64,000 bases of DNA from Paenibacillus terrigena DSM 21567 (GTDB lineage: Bacteria > Bacillota > Bacilli > Paenibacillales > Paenibacillaceae). The translations under genes and the position numbers were made by a program. The stretch's first letter is position 1. Each line of letters opens with the position of its first letter. Under the pieces are notes generated by a model that was given only the letters and a program-made list of their open reading frames with translations, was not told where the DNA came from and did not search any database. Location: the NCBI RefSeq assembly GCF_000374845.1, contig NZ_KB895415.1, positions 62,001 through 126,000 of the forward strand. Direction: 5' to 3'. Of the stretch, positions 32,206 to 40,679 are shown piece after piece.

Positions 32206-32688
32206 TTACATTTTACTTAAGTTTATTATAAGACTGTCCGTATATCGAGCTAATCTCTTGCTTATTTCCGCCTTCATGTATTCTTTTGTTATAATCAAAC
32301 GATCCTCATAATCACGATAGGCATAATGCAACTCCAATATATCTTCATGCTTTTCTTCATTAAAAACGCGAATTTCTTTTTCCATCATTTCTTGTTTCAC
32401 CTTGGACAAATCTTTGTAAATATTAGCCGCAAGGACTTGTGCTGCTTTGGCATATAGCGACTTTAGCGTCTCAGAAGAGAGTTTCACTTCGGAGATCTTT
32501 TTGGTTACCAGCGTATACATAATGGGGAGCAGAATATAATCGCGTATTAATTCAATATCTTCCTTCTTTGGGTGGCTTGAACGAAGACTCGGAATTTCAT
32601 GATGTCTATTTAGCAAGGCCTCCCGATGCTGTGGCAGCATCATGCGACTGGACTCCCATAGACCGTTATTTTCCAGCTTCTTACTCAT
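32206..32688 (-). CDS. YolD-like N-terminus fused to the 1067-family domain; Y-polymerase partner
   Basis: 160 aa. Residues 1-26 carry NGLWESSRMMLPQHREALL, the N-terminal motif of YolD-like proteins. From about residue 48 the sequence instead follows the protein at 1067-1444 (RDYILLPIMYTLVTKK, TKEYMKAEISKRLARY), so the usual YolD C-terminal domain is replaced. YolD-like proteins accompany UvrX/DinB polymerases in Bacillus (yolD-uvrX, yqjX-yqjW). Here ATG overlaps the polymerase stop by 4 nt (ATGA), so it is translated right after it. Role in translesion synthesis or its control is inferred. Confidence 0.78.
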   Translation of the reverse strand: MSKKLENNGLWESSRMMLPQHREALLNRHHEIPSLRSSHPKKEDIELIRDYILLPIMYTLVTKKISEVKLSSETLKSLYAKAAQVLAANIYKDLSKVKQEMMEKEIRVFNEEKHEDILELHYAYRDYEDRLIITKEYMKAEISKRLARYTDSLIINLSKM

Positions 32689-33953
32689 TTATAATGCCCC
32701 CCAATTTTCATTGACCGTTCCGACGCTTGACCCGCCTTCGTGGCAGATGATGCCCGCATGATTGCAGCACTGCCATATCGTTCCTTAATACGATCCGTCG
32801 CTCGATCGAGCGCCCGCATCCGTTCTTGATCCTCGAACAACGTCAACTGATATGCATCGTCATCCGTTAGTGCGCTCAGCATAACACCGGCACGTCGCAC
32901 GGGCATCTGATCCCAATACTTGTAGAAGAGCGTCTTCACCGTCTCGAACACTTTGTTCGTATTGTTCGTCGGATCGGCCATCTTCATCTGGCGCGAGAAG
33001 CCCGTTGGCGTCTCATAAGGGCTGCACATACAGCTGACCGTCACGACCGAGCCCATATAACCCTTCTGCCGACAGTCGCGGCAGACCTCTTCCGTCAGCT
33101 CGAGTAGAATCGTATCGACTTCCGAAGCATCCGCATAGTCCCGCGGCAAGGTCATCATATGACCGACCGACTTTGGCGCTGCATGGAAGGTGCCTGGCGA
33201 CACCGGGCTGTTATCCAGACCGTTCGCCGTTCGCCACATCACCTCGGCATGAATATCCGACTGCTTGCCGAACCGTGCGCGGAACTTATCCTTAAGCTCC
33301 GGCAACGGCGTTCGTGCAATATCTCCGATCGTCATCATGCCGAGCTTCGTGAAGTGTGCGGTCATTCGGGAGCCAACGCCATACATCTTATGGACCGGCT
33401 CCTGCCATAGTGTACGCTCAAGATCGGATGGCGACAGAATGAAGATCCCATTCTTATTTTTCTTCGCCCATATGTCAGTTGCGATTTTCGCCAGTACCTT
33501 ATTCGAGCTGATCCCTACGCGTATGCGTATTCCTGTCTCATGCATTACTTGGTCTTGAATGGCTCGCGCGATGGTGATGGGATCCCCCAGGAGGGACTGA
33601 CTTGCCGTAATATCTAAGAACTGTTCGTCAATGCTGAACACTTCCACAAGATCCGTAAATTTTTCGTATATTTCCGTTATCTTCAAGGATATATCGATAT
33701 AATGCTGCATACGAGGGCGCATAATAACAAGATCCGGGCATTTCCTCAGCGCCTCCCCGAGCCGTTCCGCTGTCGTGACACCGAAGCTCTTCGCAATAGG
33801 GCAGGCCGCCAGAATGATGCCCGACCTTCGCGCAGGGTCTCCTGCCACAGCTACCGGTTTGTTCTTATATTCTGGATGATCTGCTTTCTCTACGCTCGCA
33901 TAAAAACTCTGACAGTCCGCTAAAAAGATGACCCTTTCGCTTGGTTGACTCAA
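32685..33953 (-). CDS. Y-family DNA polymerase (DinB/UvrX type)
   Basis: 422 aa. N-terminal palm/finger motifs FLADCQSFYASVEKA (about 10-24), catalytic SIDEQFLD (about 107-114), GVGSRM in the thumb (HhH) and the C-terminal little finger. QLTLF near the C-terminus is a beta-clamp binding motif. It copies damaged DNA. Sequence details (DPARRSGIILAACPIAKSFGV) fit the UvrX/YqjW branch rather than plain DinB. Start: TTG 33953 with GGAGGG 8 nt upstream; the first frame TTG (33968) overlaps that site. Two LexA-type boxes lie 44-92 bp upstream. It heads an SOS operon with the YolD-like gene. Confidence 0.92.
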   Translation of the reverse strand: MSQPSERVIFLADCQSFYASVEKADHPEYKNKPVAVAGDPARRSGIILAACPIAKSFGVTTAERLGEALRKCPDLVIMRPRMQHYIDISLKITEIYEKFTDLVEVFSIDEQFLDITASQSLLGDPITIARAIQDQVMHETGIRIRVGISSNKVLAKIATDIWAKKNKNGIFILSPSDLERTLWQEPVHKMYGVGSRMTAHFTKLGMMTIGDIARTPLPELKDKFRARFGKQSDIHAEVMWRTANGLDNSPVSPGTFHAAPKSVGHMMTLPRDYADASEVDTILLELTEEVCRDCRQKGYMGSVVTVSCMCSPYETPTGFSRQMKMADPTNNTNKVFETVKTLFYKYWDQMPVRRAGVMLSALTDDDAYQLTLFEDQERMRALDRATDRIKERYGSAAIMRASSATKAGQASERSMKIGGHYK

Positions 33954-33996
33954 TTTAACACCCTCCAAGTCATATTCCTAACTCATTTACATGTAA

Positions 33997-34053
33997 CGAA
34001 CAAACATTCGCATTTGTTATTTATTATATACCAAACACATGTTCGATATGCAA
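33997..34053 (-). promoter_or_regulatory. SOS promoter of the polymerase operon, two LexA boxes
   Basis: On the minus strand: -35 TTGCAT (34053-34048), -10 TATAAT or TATATA near 34023-34030, spacing 17-19 bp. One box (CGAACATGTGTTTG, 34032-34045) fills the spacer; a second (CGAATGTTTGTTCG, 33997-34010) lies downstream. Each has one arm mismatch. Same layout as the promoter at 974-1026. Confidence 0.7.
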
Positions 34054-34097
34054 GTGAATTTTATGGAAATCGGTGCCTAGATTTAACCTGACTTGCG

Positions 34098-34160
34098 CAG
34101 GATGATAAAACCTGCCGAGGATATCCAACTGAAAACCTCCTTCCCACTAAAATCATCCTG
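34098..34160. repeat. Inverted repeat between divergent promoters
   Basis: CAGGATGAT (34098-34106) and ATCATCCTG (34152-34160), 9 bp perfect arms, 45 bp apart. It lies upstream of both the polymerase promoter and the nhaC promoter, so it is not in either leader RNA. Its use is unknown. Confidence 0.4.
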
Positions 34161-34178
34161 TTCTGTATGTTCATAACA

Positions 34179-34208
34179 TTGACGTTATCCATGCACATCC
34201 TTTATACT
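34179..34208 (+). promoter_or_regulatory. SigmaA-type promoter of the NhaC gene
   Basis: TTGACG (34179-34184) and TATACT (34203-34208), 18 bp apart, 43 bp before the GTG start. Confidence 0.65.
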
Positions 34209-34250
34209 TTAACGCATAAAAGCTAAAAAGTATTTAAGGAGCCCAACATC

Positions 34251-35627
34251 GTGAATAAACAACTCAGTTTCTCCAAGAGCATGCTGCTCATTGTCTTTAT
34301 TCTCTCCCTGCTATTCATCTCCATTTTCCTCTTAAAAGCAGAGCCGCATCTCCCGCTTCTCGCGACGACCGTCGGAACCGCCGCCCTCTTGTGGATGTTC
34401 GGTATCCCTTGGACAAGCATCGAATCGGCGATCATCCGCGGCATTCAGACTGCGATCATGCCCATTCTGATCCTATCCCTCATCGGGATTCTTATCGCCG
34501 TCTGGATGATGAGCGGTACCGTGCCGACCATTCTCTACTACGGCATGGATTATATTCAGCCGAATTATTTTGCCGTGAGCGCGCTTTATGTGACCATCAT
34601 GATCTCTTTGTTCACAGGCAGTTCGTTCACAACCGTCAGTACGGTTGGGGTAGCCTTCATGGGGATCGCCGCGACGACAGGCGTCTCACCGACATTAGCT
34701 GCAGGGGCCGTCATTTGCGGGGCTTGCTTTGGCGATAAAATGTCACCGCTGTCCGATACGACGAACTTCGCGCCCGCTGTGGCAGGTACGACGCTATTCA
34801 CACATATTCGCAATATGCTCTACACCACCGTTCCAGCACTTGTCCTGACGACGATCTTCTTTTTATTCGGGGCGCGAACAGGCACGGTTGATCTAAGCTC
34901 GATGGAACAGATTAAGCTTGCGCTGCATGAGGGCTTCAACATCCATTGGCTAACATTATTATCGCCATTAGCTGTTCTGATCTGCTCCGTTAGACGCGTA
35001 CCCATCTTGCCTACGCTAATCGCAGGGATCGTCACAGGCCTCTTGATCACCGCGTTCGTACAGCATCAGAGTGCAATCGACATGTGGTTCCAAGTCATGC
35101 AGAGCGGCTACAAGAGCAGCATTACGAACGAGACCGTCGCTGCGATAGTCAATCGCGGCGGATTGCAATCGATGATGTGGTCCGTCTCTCTGATCTTGAT
35201 CGCCTTATCTCTAGGCGGATTGCTGCAGCATTGCGGCGTCATTGAAGCCTTCTTCCGCACCGTAATCGCGCCGCTGAAGCGGAAGAGCAGCATCGTGCTC
35301 ATGACAGGCGTATCCTCTATTGCGGTGAACGGCATGACGGGGGAGCAATATCTATCGATCCTTCTACCTGGTCAAATGTTCAAGGACGAATATGCACGGC
35401 GCCAAATTCCGGCGAGAACGCTCTCCCGGACGCTTGAGGACTGTGGAACTCTCGTGAATCCTTTAATTCCTTGGGGAGTTAGCGGCGCCTTCTTCGCATC
35501 GACGCTGGGCGTTCCGGTCATCGAATACTTGCCATATGCGATATTCCTATGGGCCAGTCCTTTATTCACCTTCGCCTATGCCGTCATCAAGCCGTTACAG
35601 AAGAATTCGCTCGGAAGCAACGAATAA
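34251..35627 (+). CDS. Na+/H+ antiporter, NhaC family
   Basis: 458 aa membrane protein with about eleven helices. Fits the NhaC family: GIPWTSIESAIIRGIQTAIMP near the first quarter, GSSFTTVSTVGVAFMG, and GACFGDKMSPLSDTTNFAPAV (the conserved core with Asp and Lys) in the middle. It swaps external H+ for Na+ (or other substrates in some branches). GTG start with AAGGAG 9 nt upstream. A single-gene unit with its own promoter and terminator. Confidence 0.88.
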   Translation: MNKQLSFSKSMLLIVFILSLLFISIFLLKAEPHLPLLATTVGTAALLWMFGIPWTSIESAIIRGIQTAIMPILILSLIGILIAVWMMSGTVPTILYYGMDYIQPNYFAVSALYVTIMISLFTGSSFTTVSTVGVAFMGIAATTGVSPTLAAGAVICGACFGDKMSPLSDTTNFAPAVAGTTLFTHIRNMLYTTVPALVLTTIFFLFGARTGTVDLSSMEQIKLALHEGFNIHWLTLLSPLAVLICSVRRVPILPTLIAGIVTGLLITAFVQHQSAIDMWFQVMQSGYKSSITNETVAAIVNRGGLQSMMWSVSLILIALSLGGLLQHCGVIEAFFRTVIAPLKRKSSIVLMTGVSSIAVNGMTGEQYLSILLPGQMFKDEYARRQIPARTLSRTLEDCGTLVNPLIPWGVSGAFFASTLGVPVIEYLPYAIFLWASPLFTFAYAVIKPLQKNSLGSNE

Positions 35628-35663
35628 CCACCCAAGATGAATCACATCTCATCGATCAACGCA

Positions 35664-35694
35664 AAAAGGGAGCGCGGCAGCGCTCCCTTTTCTT
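35664..35694 (+). terminator. Terminator of the NhaC gene
   Basis: AAAAGGGAGCGC-ggca-GCGCTCCCTTTT then TCTT. A clean 12-bp stem. Confidence 0.88.
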
Positions 35695-35813
35695 CTAATT
35701 TGATTTCATTCTACAAACTTGTAAAAAAAAGGATCCCCGCTCTTACCTTATCGGATTGATCTGACATCCTTTTTACCCCTTCACCTGGCTTTACTGCTAT
35801 TTTCATCTCTCTT

Positions 35814-36014
35814 TTACGTGAAATCCCCCCCTTGACGATGTTCTTGCAATTTCTTGAACCAAGGCTGATGAATGACCCCTTCAACTTTACGCATCCCAAC
35901 CCAAGCTCCAGCCCCCTGTACTGACCCCGTTTCCTCACGTGCTCGACTTCCCAATAGGTCCGTATTTCGATGTTTCAAGCCACAGTCCAAGTACGATGAC
36001 AGTCTTACTCTCAT
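35814..36014 (-). CDS. Possible small basic protein
   Basis: 66 aa, rich in Arg, Gly and Lys, beginning RVRLSSYLDCGLKHRNTDLL. AGGGAGG precedes the ATG by about 10 nt, which is the main support. No family recognised and no coding bias can be judged at this length. It lies in the 546-base gap 35628-36174 otherwise holding only two terminators. Confidence 0.3.
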   Translation of the reverse strand: MRVRLSSYLDCGLKHRNTDLLGSRAREETGSVQGAGAWVGMRKVEGVIHQPWFKKLQEHRQGGDFT

Positions 36015-36044
36015 AACGAATCCACCTCCCTATGCTGATGACAA

Positions 36045-36093
36045 CAAAAAAAGAACGCAAACCGGGAGTTATCTCCTCAGCTTGCGTTCTTCG
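36045..36093 (-). terminator. Terminator of the YhdH-like gene
   Basis: AAGAACGCAA / TTGCGTTCTT on the minus strand with TTTTTT, about 80 nt after the stop at 36175. Confidence 0.78.
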
Positions 36094-36174
36094 CAAACGT
36101 AATATTTTACAATTACCCCTATTGTATCAGAACAAGTATCGACCGTCTACCAAATTATGTCGATTCCTGTCACG

Positions 36175-37164
36175 TTACAACGCTACGATCAACCGCCCGC
36201 GTTGCTTCCCTTGCAGGATTATCTTCAGTTCATGTGACAAATGCGCAAGTGTCGTCACACGCCCAATCTCCTCGAGCAGCAAATCCGGCTTCAGATCCGA
36301 ACCTAACCGCTTCCAAATCGCAATTCGCTCGTCCATCGGACAATAGACGGAATCGATCCCAATGAGTTGTACGCCGCGCAAAATAAATGGATACACATTG
36401 CCCGGGAATCCCGCACCCCCGATCATTCCACTCACCGCAATAGCCCCACCGTACTTGGTGGTACTAAGTGCATGTGCAAGCGTATTCCCGCCCACAGGAT
36501 CAACAACAGCTGCCCAGCGTGCTTTGCTGAGCGGTCTAATCTGCTCAGGTGATACATCCTCCCGTGAGAGAATCTCCTTAGCCCCTAATTTACGTAGGAA
36601 ATCATGCTCCTCCGTCTTGCCCGAACTTGCCACCACGTGATAGCCGATCTTGGATAGCATAGCCACCGCCAGACTCCCTACGCCGCCAGATGCACCCGTG
36701 ACTAATACTTCTCCCTGGTCCGGCCTCAGACCGTGTTGTTCCAATTTATGTATAGATAATGCCGCAGTAAACCCAGCTGTACCAAGCGCCATCGATTCTT
36801 TGAGCGTTATGCCTTCCGGGAGGTGAACGATCCAATCCCCTGGTACTCGAATATATTCGCTATACCCGCCAAAATGAGACACGCCTAACCCATAACCTGT
36901 GACTAGCACGAAATCTCCTTCTTCAAACCGCTCGTCCTTCGACTCGATAACCGTCCCTGCAACATCAATGCCCGGGATGAACGGATATTGGTTCACAATA
37001 CCGCCATTCAGCAGTGTCGCCAGGCCGTCTTTATAGTTCACACTGGAATATGCAGCACGTATGGTTACATCCCCAGCAGGCAGATCTTCCATCGTTAACG
37101 TCTTGACTTGCGTAATGACTTCCTCATCTTGTTTATCTACCACGAAAGCTTGAAATCTTGTCAC
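36175..37164 (-). CDS. Quinone oxidoreductase, YhdH/YhfP (acrylyl-CoA reductase-like) family
   Basis: 329 aa zinc-free medium-chain reductase. N-terminal GroES-like part with YSSVNYKDGLA and GIDVAGTV, then the NADPH-binding half with VTGASGGVGSLAV (about 150-162). Close to YhdH/AcuI, which reduce acrylyl-CoA or quinones with NADPH. The true substrate is unknown. GTG start with GGGAGGG 7 nt upstream. Confidence 0.9.
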   Translation of the reverse strand: MTRFQAFVVDKQDEEVITQVKTLTMEDLPAGDVTIRAAYSSVNYKDGLATLLNGGIVNQYPFIPGIDVAGTVIESKDERFEEGDFVLVTGYGLGVSHFGGYSEYIRVPGDWIVHLPEGITLKESMALGTAGFTAALSIHKLEQHGLRPDQGEVLVTGASGGVGSLAVAMLSKIGYHVVASSGKTEEHDFLRKLGAKEILSREDVSPEQIRPLSKARWAAVVDPVGGNTLAHALSTTKYGGAIAVSGMIGGAGFPGNVYPFILRGVQLIGIDSVYCPMDERIAIWKRLGSDLKPDLLLEEIGRVTTLAHLSHELKIILQGKQRGRLIVAL

Positions 37165-37265
37165 GTCAAATCCCTCCCGTATGTACGTAGTTCATGTACC
37201 CTGCGCTTCCTATTGTAGCATATGTTGCCCAAATCACATAAAAATGACTTCCTACTTATATGGAG

Positions 37266-37299
37266 CAAAAAGCCCGCCTTCTAAAATCGAAGAACGGGC
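37266..37299 (-). terminator. Terminator of spoVIF
   Basis: GCCCGTTCTTC pairs with GAAGGCGGGC and TTTTT follows on the minus strand, about 30 nt after the stop at 37328. Confidence 0.8.
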
Positions 37300-37327
37300 A
37301 TTTCCCTGAGAACCAGGCATCACAACC

Positions 37328-37615
37328 TTAACGAAACATCCCCCACAGCTTAATGAGATGAAACGTATTATTCGGATCAATCTTCTGCGCCAAGACGAAC
37401 GCAACAATCTGATCTTCCTGCGTTCCCGAAATCTTCTCATTCAGAATGACCCCAGCCGATTTGACGAGACGGCGCACCTTCGTTCGATCCTGCAGATCGT
37501 GTTTGCTCACGCCATCCAGCATTTTTTTCAATTTGTCTTTCACTTGCGGATTCTTCGTCTTGGTCTTGACCCGCTCCACGAAATCCGGACTAATCCCATA
37601 TTTGACATAACTCAC
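37328..37615 (-). CDS. spoVIF: Stage VI sporulation protein F-like
   Basis: 95 aa helical protein. The segments SYVKYGISPDFVERVK, SKHDLQDRTKVRRLVKSAG and QKIDPNNTFHLIKLWGMFR fit the SpoVIF (YjcC) family, which acts in coat assembly and spore resistance under mother-cell control. GTG start at 37615 chosen because GGAGGTG lies about 9 nt upstream and the frame upstream of it lacks conserved residues. It stands between recG and the YhdH-like gene, all on the minus strand. Confidence 0.8.
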   Translation of the reverse strand: MSYVKYGISPDFVERVKTKTKNPQVKDKLKKMLDGVSKHDLQDRTKVRRLVKSAGVILNEKISGTQEDQIVAFVLAQKIDPNNTFHLIKLWGMFR

Positions 37616-37685
37616 CTGTAGACACCTCCAGAGAAACGACTTATGCAATATTCCCAGTATATGCGCAGGCAGCTTGTCAATTGAA

Positions 37686-39743
37686 CTAATCTAACAGATC
37701 CCCTTGGAAAATTTGTTCACGCTGCAGGAACTTGCGAAGCCCAACATATTGCGCAGATGTCCAGAACGCCGCATCATTGACGAGTCTCCCTGCGTCATCA
37801 CGCGCTTGTTCCAGAACAGCAAAATCCGCTACCATATCCGCAAGACGGAACTCCGGAAGACCACTCTGTTTCGTACCGAAGAAATCCCCCGGACCACGCA
37901 GCTCCAAATCCCGCCGAGATACCTCGAAGCCATCATCCGTCTCCGTCATGACCTGCATCCGCTGCTGACCCACTTCGGACTTAGGATCTGCGATCAGAAT
38001 ACAATAGGATTGGTGTTCTCCCCGACCAACGCGACCACGAAGCTGATGAAGCTGCGATAACCCAAATCGATCCGCATCCATTATGATCATCAATGTGGAA
38101 TTCGGCACATCCACCCCAACCTCGATAACCGTCGTCGAGATAAGTACCTGCACTTCATTTCGACTGAATTGCTGCATGACTTCTTCTTTCTCCTGCGCAC
38201 TCATCCGACCATGAAGAAGACCTACACGATAATGAGGCAGCGCTTGCTGAATCTGTACATGCAGATCAATCGCATTCTGGACATCAATCTTCTCCGACTC
38301 TTCGATTAACGGACAAATCATATAGGCCTGGCGACCTTGATCCACCTCTTTGCGAATGAAGCCAAGTACGCGCTCCAGCATGCTGTGCTTCACCCAGAAC
38401 GTCTGAATCGGCTTCCTCCCTTTGGGGCGTTCCGAAATCGTGGAGACATCCATATCACCAAAAGCAGAAATGGCGAGTGTCCGTGGAATAGGAGTCGCTG
38501 TCATCGTCAGCACATCCGGGTTCATCCCTTTGCGCCGCAGAATACTCCGCTGATTCACCCCGAACCGATGCTGCTCATCCGTCACGACAAGACCAAGCTG
38601 TCTGAAGAATACATCCTCTTGGATCAACGCATGTGTACCAACCACAATATCGATCATGCCCATCTGCAGCGATGCGAGCAGATCCTTACGTTTACGCCCC
38701 GTCACACTGCCTGTGAGCAGACCGACTTGAATACCGTGAGGCTCGAAGAGCTTCTGTAGTGAACGCAAATGCTGCTCGGCGAGAATCTCTGTCGGTACCA
38801 TCAGCGCGCCTTGATACCCTGCCCGTACCGTAGCGAACAATGCAATTGCAGCAACAACCGTCTTCCCGGAACCAACATCCCCTTGCAGCAATCGATTCAT
38901 ACAGCTAGGAGAGCGTAAATCACTTAATATTTCGGTGACGACCTGCTTCTGTGCATCGGTTAGCTCGAAAGGCAAGCTGCGCACAAACTCTCGTACCGTG
39001 CGATTCTCCACTTGGTGCGCAATGCCGTCCATACGTTCACGCGTCAACGTCCGGAACGCTTGCAGCTTCAGCTGGAACATGAACAATTCCTCATAGACCA
39101 TCCGATTGCGGGCCTGCTGCCCTTCTTCCGTATTCTGCGGATGATGGATAAGTGCAATCGCTTGTTTGCGAGGCATAAAATGATACTGCTCCACCAAAGC
39201 GTACGGAAGGACCTCTTCAATCATCGCACCGAACTGTGTTAAGGCTTGTACCATCGTCTTGCGCATCCAGGTCTGCGTAATCTTGCCGTGGACGGTATAG
39301 ACCGGCTGCAGTGTGCCTTTTCGCCCGCTCCCTCGGTCTGGGAACTCCGAGTCCGCGACCGTAATTTGCATCCGCTTCTGCTCCCATTTTCCCGTTAGCA
39401 CGATTTCTCGTCCGGCAATGATCTGCTCTTGAAGGAAGTGACGGTTGAACCACGTGGCTGTCACGAGAAAATCGCCAATCATCACCTTACAAGTCATCCG
39501 GGACTTATTCCGTCCGAATCGCGATACTACGGGAGGGCTCGCGATCTTCCCTTCTACCGTGACCTTCTCGCCATCCTTCACCTCGGTTAAATCTCTTAGC
39601 CGATAGTCCTCATAGCGATAGGGATAATATTCGAGCAGATCCGCTACCGATAAAATGCCAAAGGCGTGAAGCTCTAGTTCCTTCGGAGCACTCACGCCAC
39701 TTACTTTACGTAATGAAATTTGTCTTAAGTCCATCTGTTCCAT
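37686..39743 (-). CDS. recG: ATP-dependent DNA helicase RecG
   Basis: 685 aa. N-terminal wedge/OB domain (about 1-160) holding KVTVEGKIASPPVVSRFGRNK in part, then the helicase core: Walker A GDVGSGKTVVA (about 290), DEQHRFGVNQR (motif II), TATPIPRTLA (III), GRVGRGEHQSYC (VI). It remodels stalled replication forks and Holliday junctions. TGAGGG lies 7 nt before the ATG, and it starts 2 nt after the degV stop, so both are cotranscribed. Length is normal for the family. Confidence 0.96.
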   Translation of the reverse strand: MEQMDLRQISLRKVSGVSAPKELELHAFGILSVADLLEYYPYRYEDYRLRDLTEVKDGEKVTVEGKIASPPVVSRFGRNKSRMTCKVMIGDFLVTATWFNRHFLQEQIIAGREIVLTGKWEQKRMQITVADSEFPDRGSGRKGTLQPVYTVHGKITQTWMRKTMVQALTQFGAMIEEVLPYALVEQYHFMPRKQAIALIHHPQNTEEGQQARNRMVYEELFMFQLKLQAFRTLTRERMDGIAHQVENRTVREFVRSLPFELTDAQKQVVTEILSDLRSPSCMNRLLQGDVGSGKTVVAAIALFATVRAGYQGALMVPTEILAEQHLRSLQKLFEPHGIQVGLLTGSVTGRKRKDLLASLQMGMIDIVVGTHALIQEDVFFRQLGLVVTDEQHRFGVNQRSILRRKGMNPDVLTMTATPIPRTLAISAFGDMDVSTISERPKGRKPIQTFWVKHSMLERVLGFIRKEVDQGRQAYMICPLIEESEKIDVQNAIDLHVQIQQALPHYRVGLLHGRMSAQEKEEVMQQFSRNEVQVLISTTVIEVGVDVPNSTLMIIMDADRFGLSQLHQLRGRVGRGEHQSYCILIADPKSEVGQQRMQVMTETDDGFEVSRRDLELRGPGDFFGTKQSGLPEFRLADMVADFAVLEQARDDAGRLVNDAAFWTSAQYVGLRKFLQREQIFQGDLLD

Positions 39744-39745
39744 GG

Positions 39746-40621
39746 CTAACCCTCATTCACCGGGGTCACGAAGAGTGCGATTACACCTGGACCCGTATGG
39801 GTTCCGATGACCGAGCCTATCGTTGTATATTCCACAGAAGCTACATCGAATTGCTCACGCATAAGACCAATTAATTCTTCTAACGCACCGCGCTCTGTCG
39901 CATACCCCGCAGCAATATGTATTTGTCTGCCCTCAAAATCCTTCTTGAACATGTCGACAACGCGTGCCATCGCTTTCTTCTGACCACGCACCTTATCGAC
40001 AGCATGCACTTCGCCTTCCACATCAATCGATAGGATCGGCTTAATGTTCAGTAACGTTCCGAGTACAGCAGAGGCTTTCCCGATACGGCCGCCCTTCTGC
40101 AAGAAATCGAGCGTATCGAGAAGAAAGTACAATTTACGTTCATTCTGAAATCTCGTGATCATCGCTAGAATTTCATCCTTCGACTTCCCTTGCTCTGCAA
40201 GCCGTGCGGCCAGCACGACCATCTGCCCGAACCCATAGGAGGCCGATCTGGAATTCACTATGGATACGCGCCCCTCATTGGAGGTATCCTCTTCTTCAAC
40301 CATCGATTTCGCGAGCACAGCCGACTGATACGTACCGCTTAAAGCCGCAGATAAATGAATCGATATAATTTCGGTATCTGGCTCCGCTAACAATTGTTTG
40401 TAGACTTCAGTGAAATCAAGCGGAGAAGGCTGCGACGTCGTCGGGAGCTTCTCCGATTTCGTAAGCTTATCATAGAATTGTGCCGGCTCGATCGTTACCG
40501 CATCCATGTACATCTCATCACCAAAATGCACTTTCAGTGGAACCATTCGGATATCATACTGCTCTCTTATCTCACGAGGGATATCCCCGGTGCTATCTGT
40601 TACAATACGCACTTGACCCAT
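39746..40621 (-). CDS. degV: DegV-family fatty-acid-binding protein (FakB-like)
   Basis: 291 aa. DegV fold: VRIVTDSTGDIPREI at the start, TSQPSP (the Thr/Ser loop near residues 60-65), ISIHLSAALSGTYQSA, and a closing GTHTGPGVIALF. DegV/FakB proteins hold a fatty acid and present it to the kinase FakA, encoded 59 nt upstream here, so a FakAB pair for exogenous fatty-acid phosphorylation is likely. AAGGAGG is 9 nt before the chosen ATG. Confidence 0.92.
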   Translation of the reverse strand: MGQVRIVTDSTGDIPREIREQYDIRMVPLKVHFGDEMYMDAVTIEPAQFYDKLTKSEKLPTTSQPSPLDFTEVYKQLLAEPDTEIISIHLSAALSGTYQSAVLAKSMVEEEDTSNEGRVSIVNSRSASYGFGQMVVLAARLAEQGKSKDEILAMITRFQNERKLYFLLDTLDFLQKGGRIGKASAVLGTLLNIKPILSIDVEGEVHAVDKVRGQKKAMARVVDMFKKDFEGRQIHIAAGYATERGALEELIGLMREQFDVASVEYTTIGSVIGTHTGPGVIALFVTPVNEG

Positions 40622-40679
40622 ATCCAATTCCTCCTTATTCAAGGCTTAGGTATACGCAATGCGAGTTATTATCGAAGAT

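Noticed and set aside
34046-34250. Sodium or other riboswitch leader for the NhaC gene
   Set aside because: The inverted repeat lies upstream of the promoter and so outside the RNA; the leader itself is only about 40 nt.
35711-35806. Possible 31-aa peptide (MKIAVKPGEG...)
   Set aside because: Start is next to a weak AAAGAGAG site and the frame is short; no known family. Not enough support.
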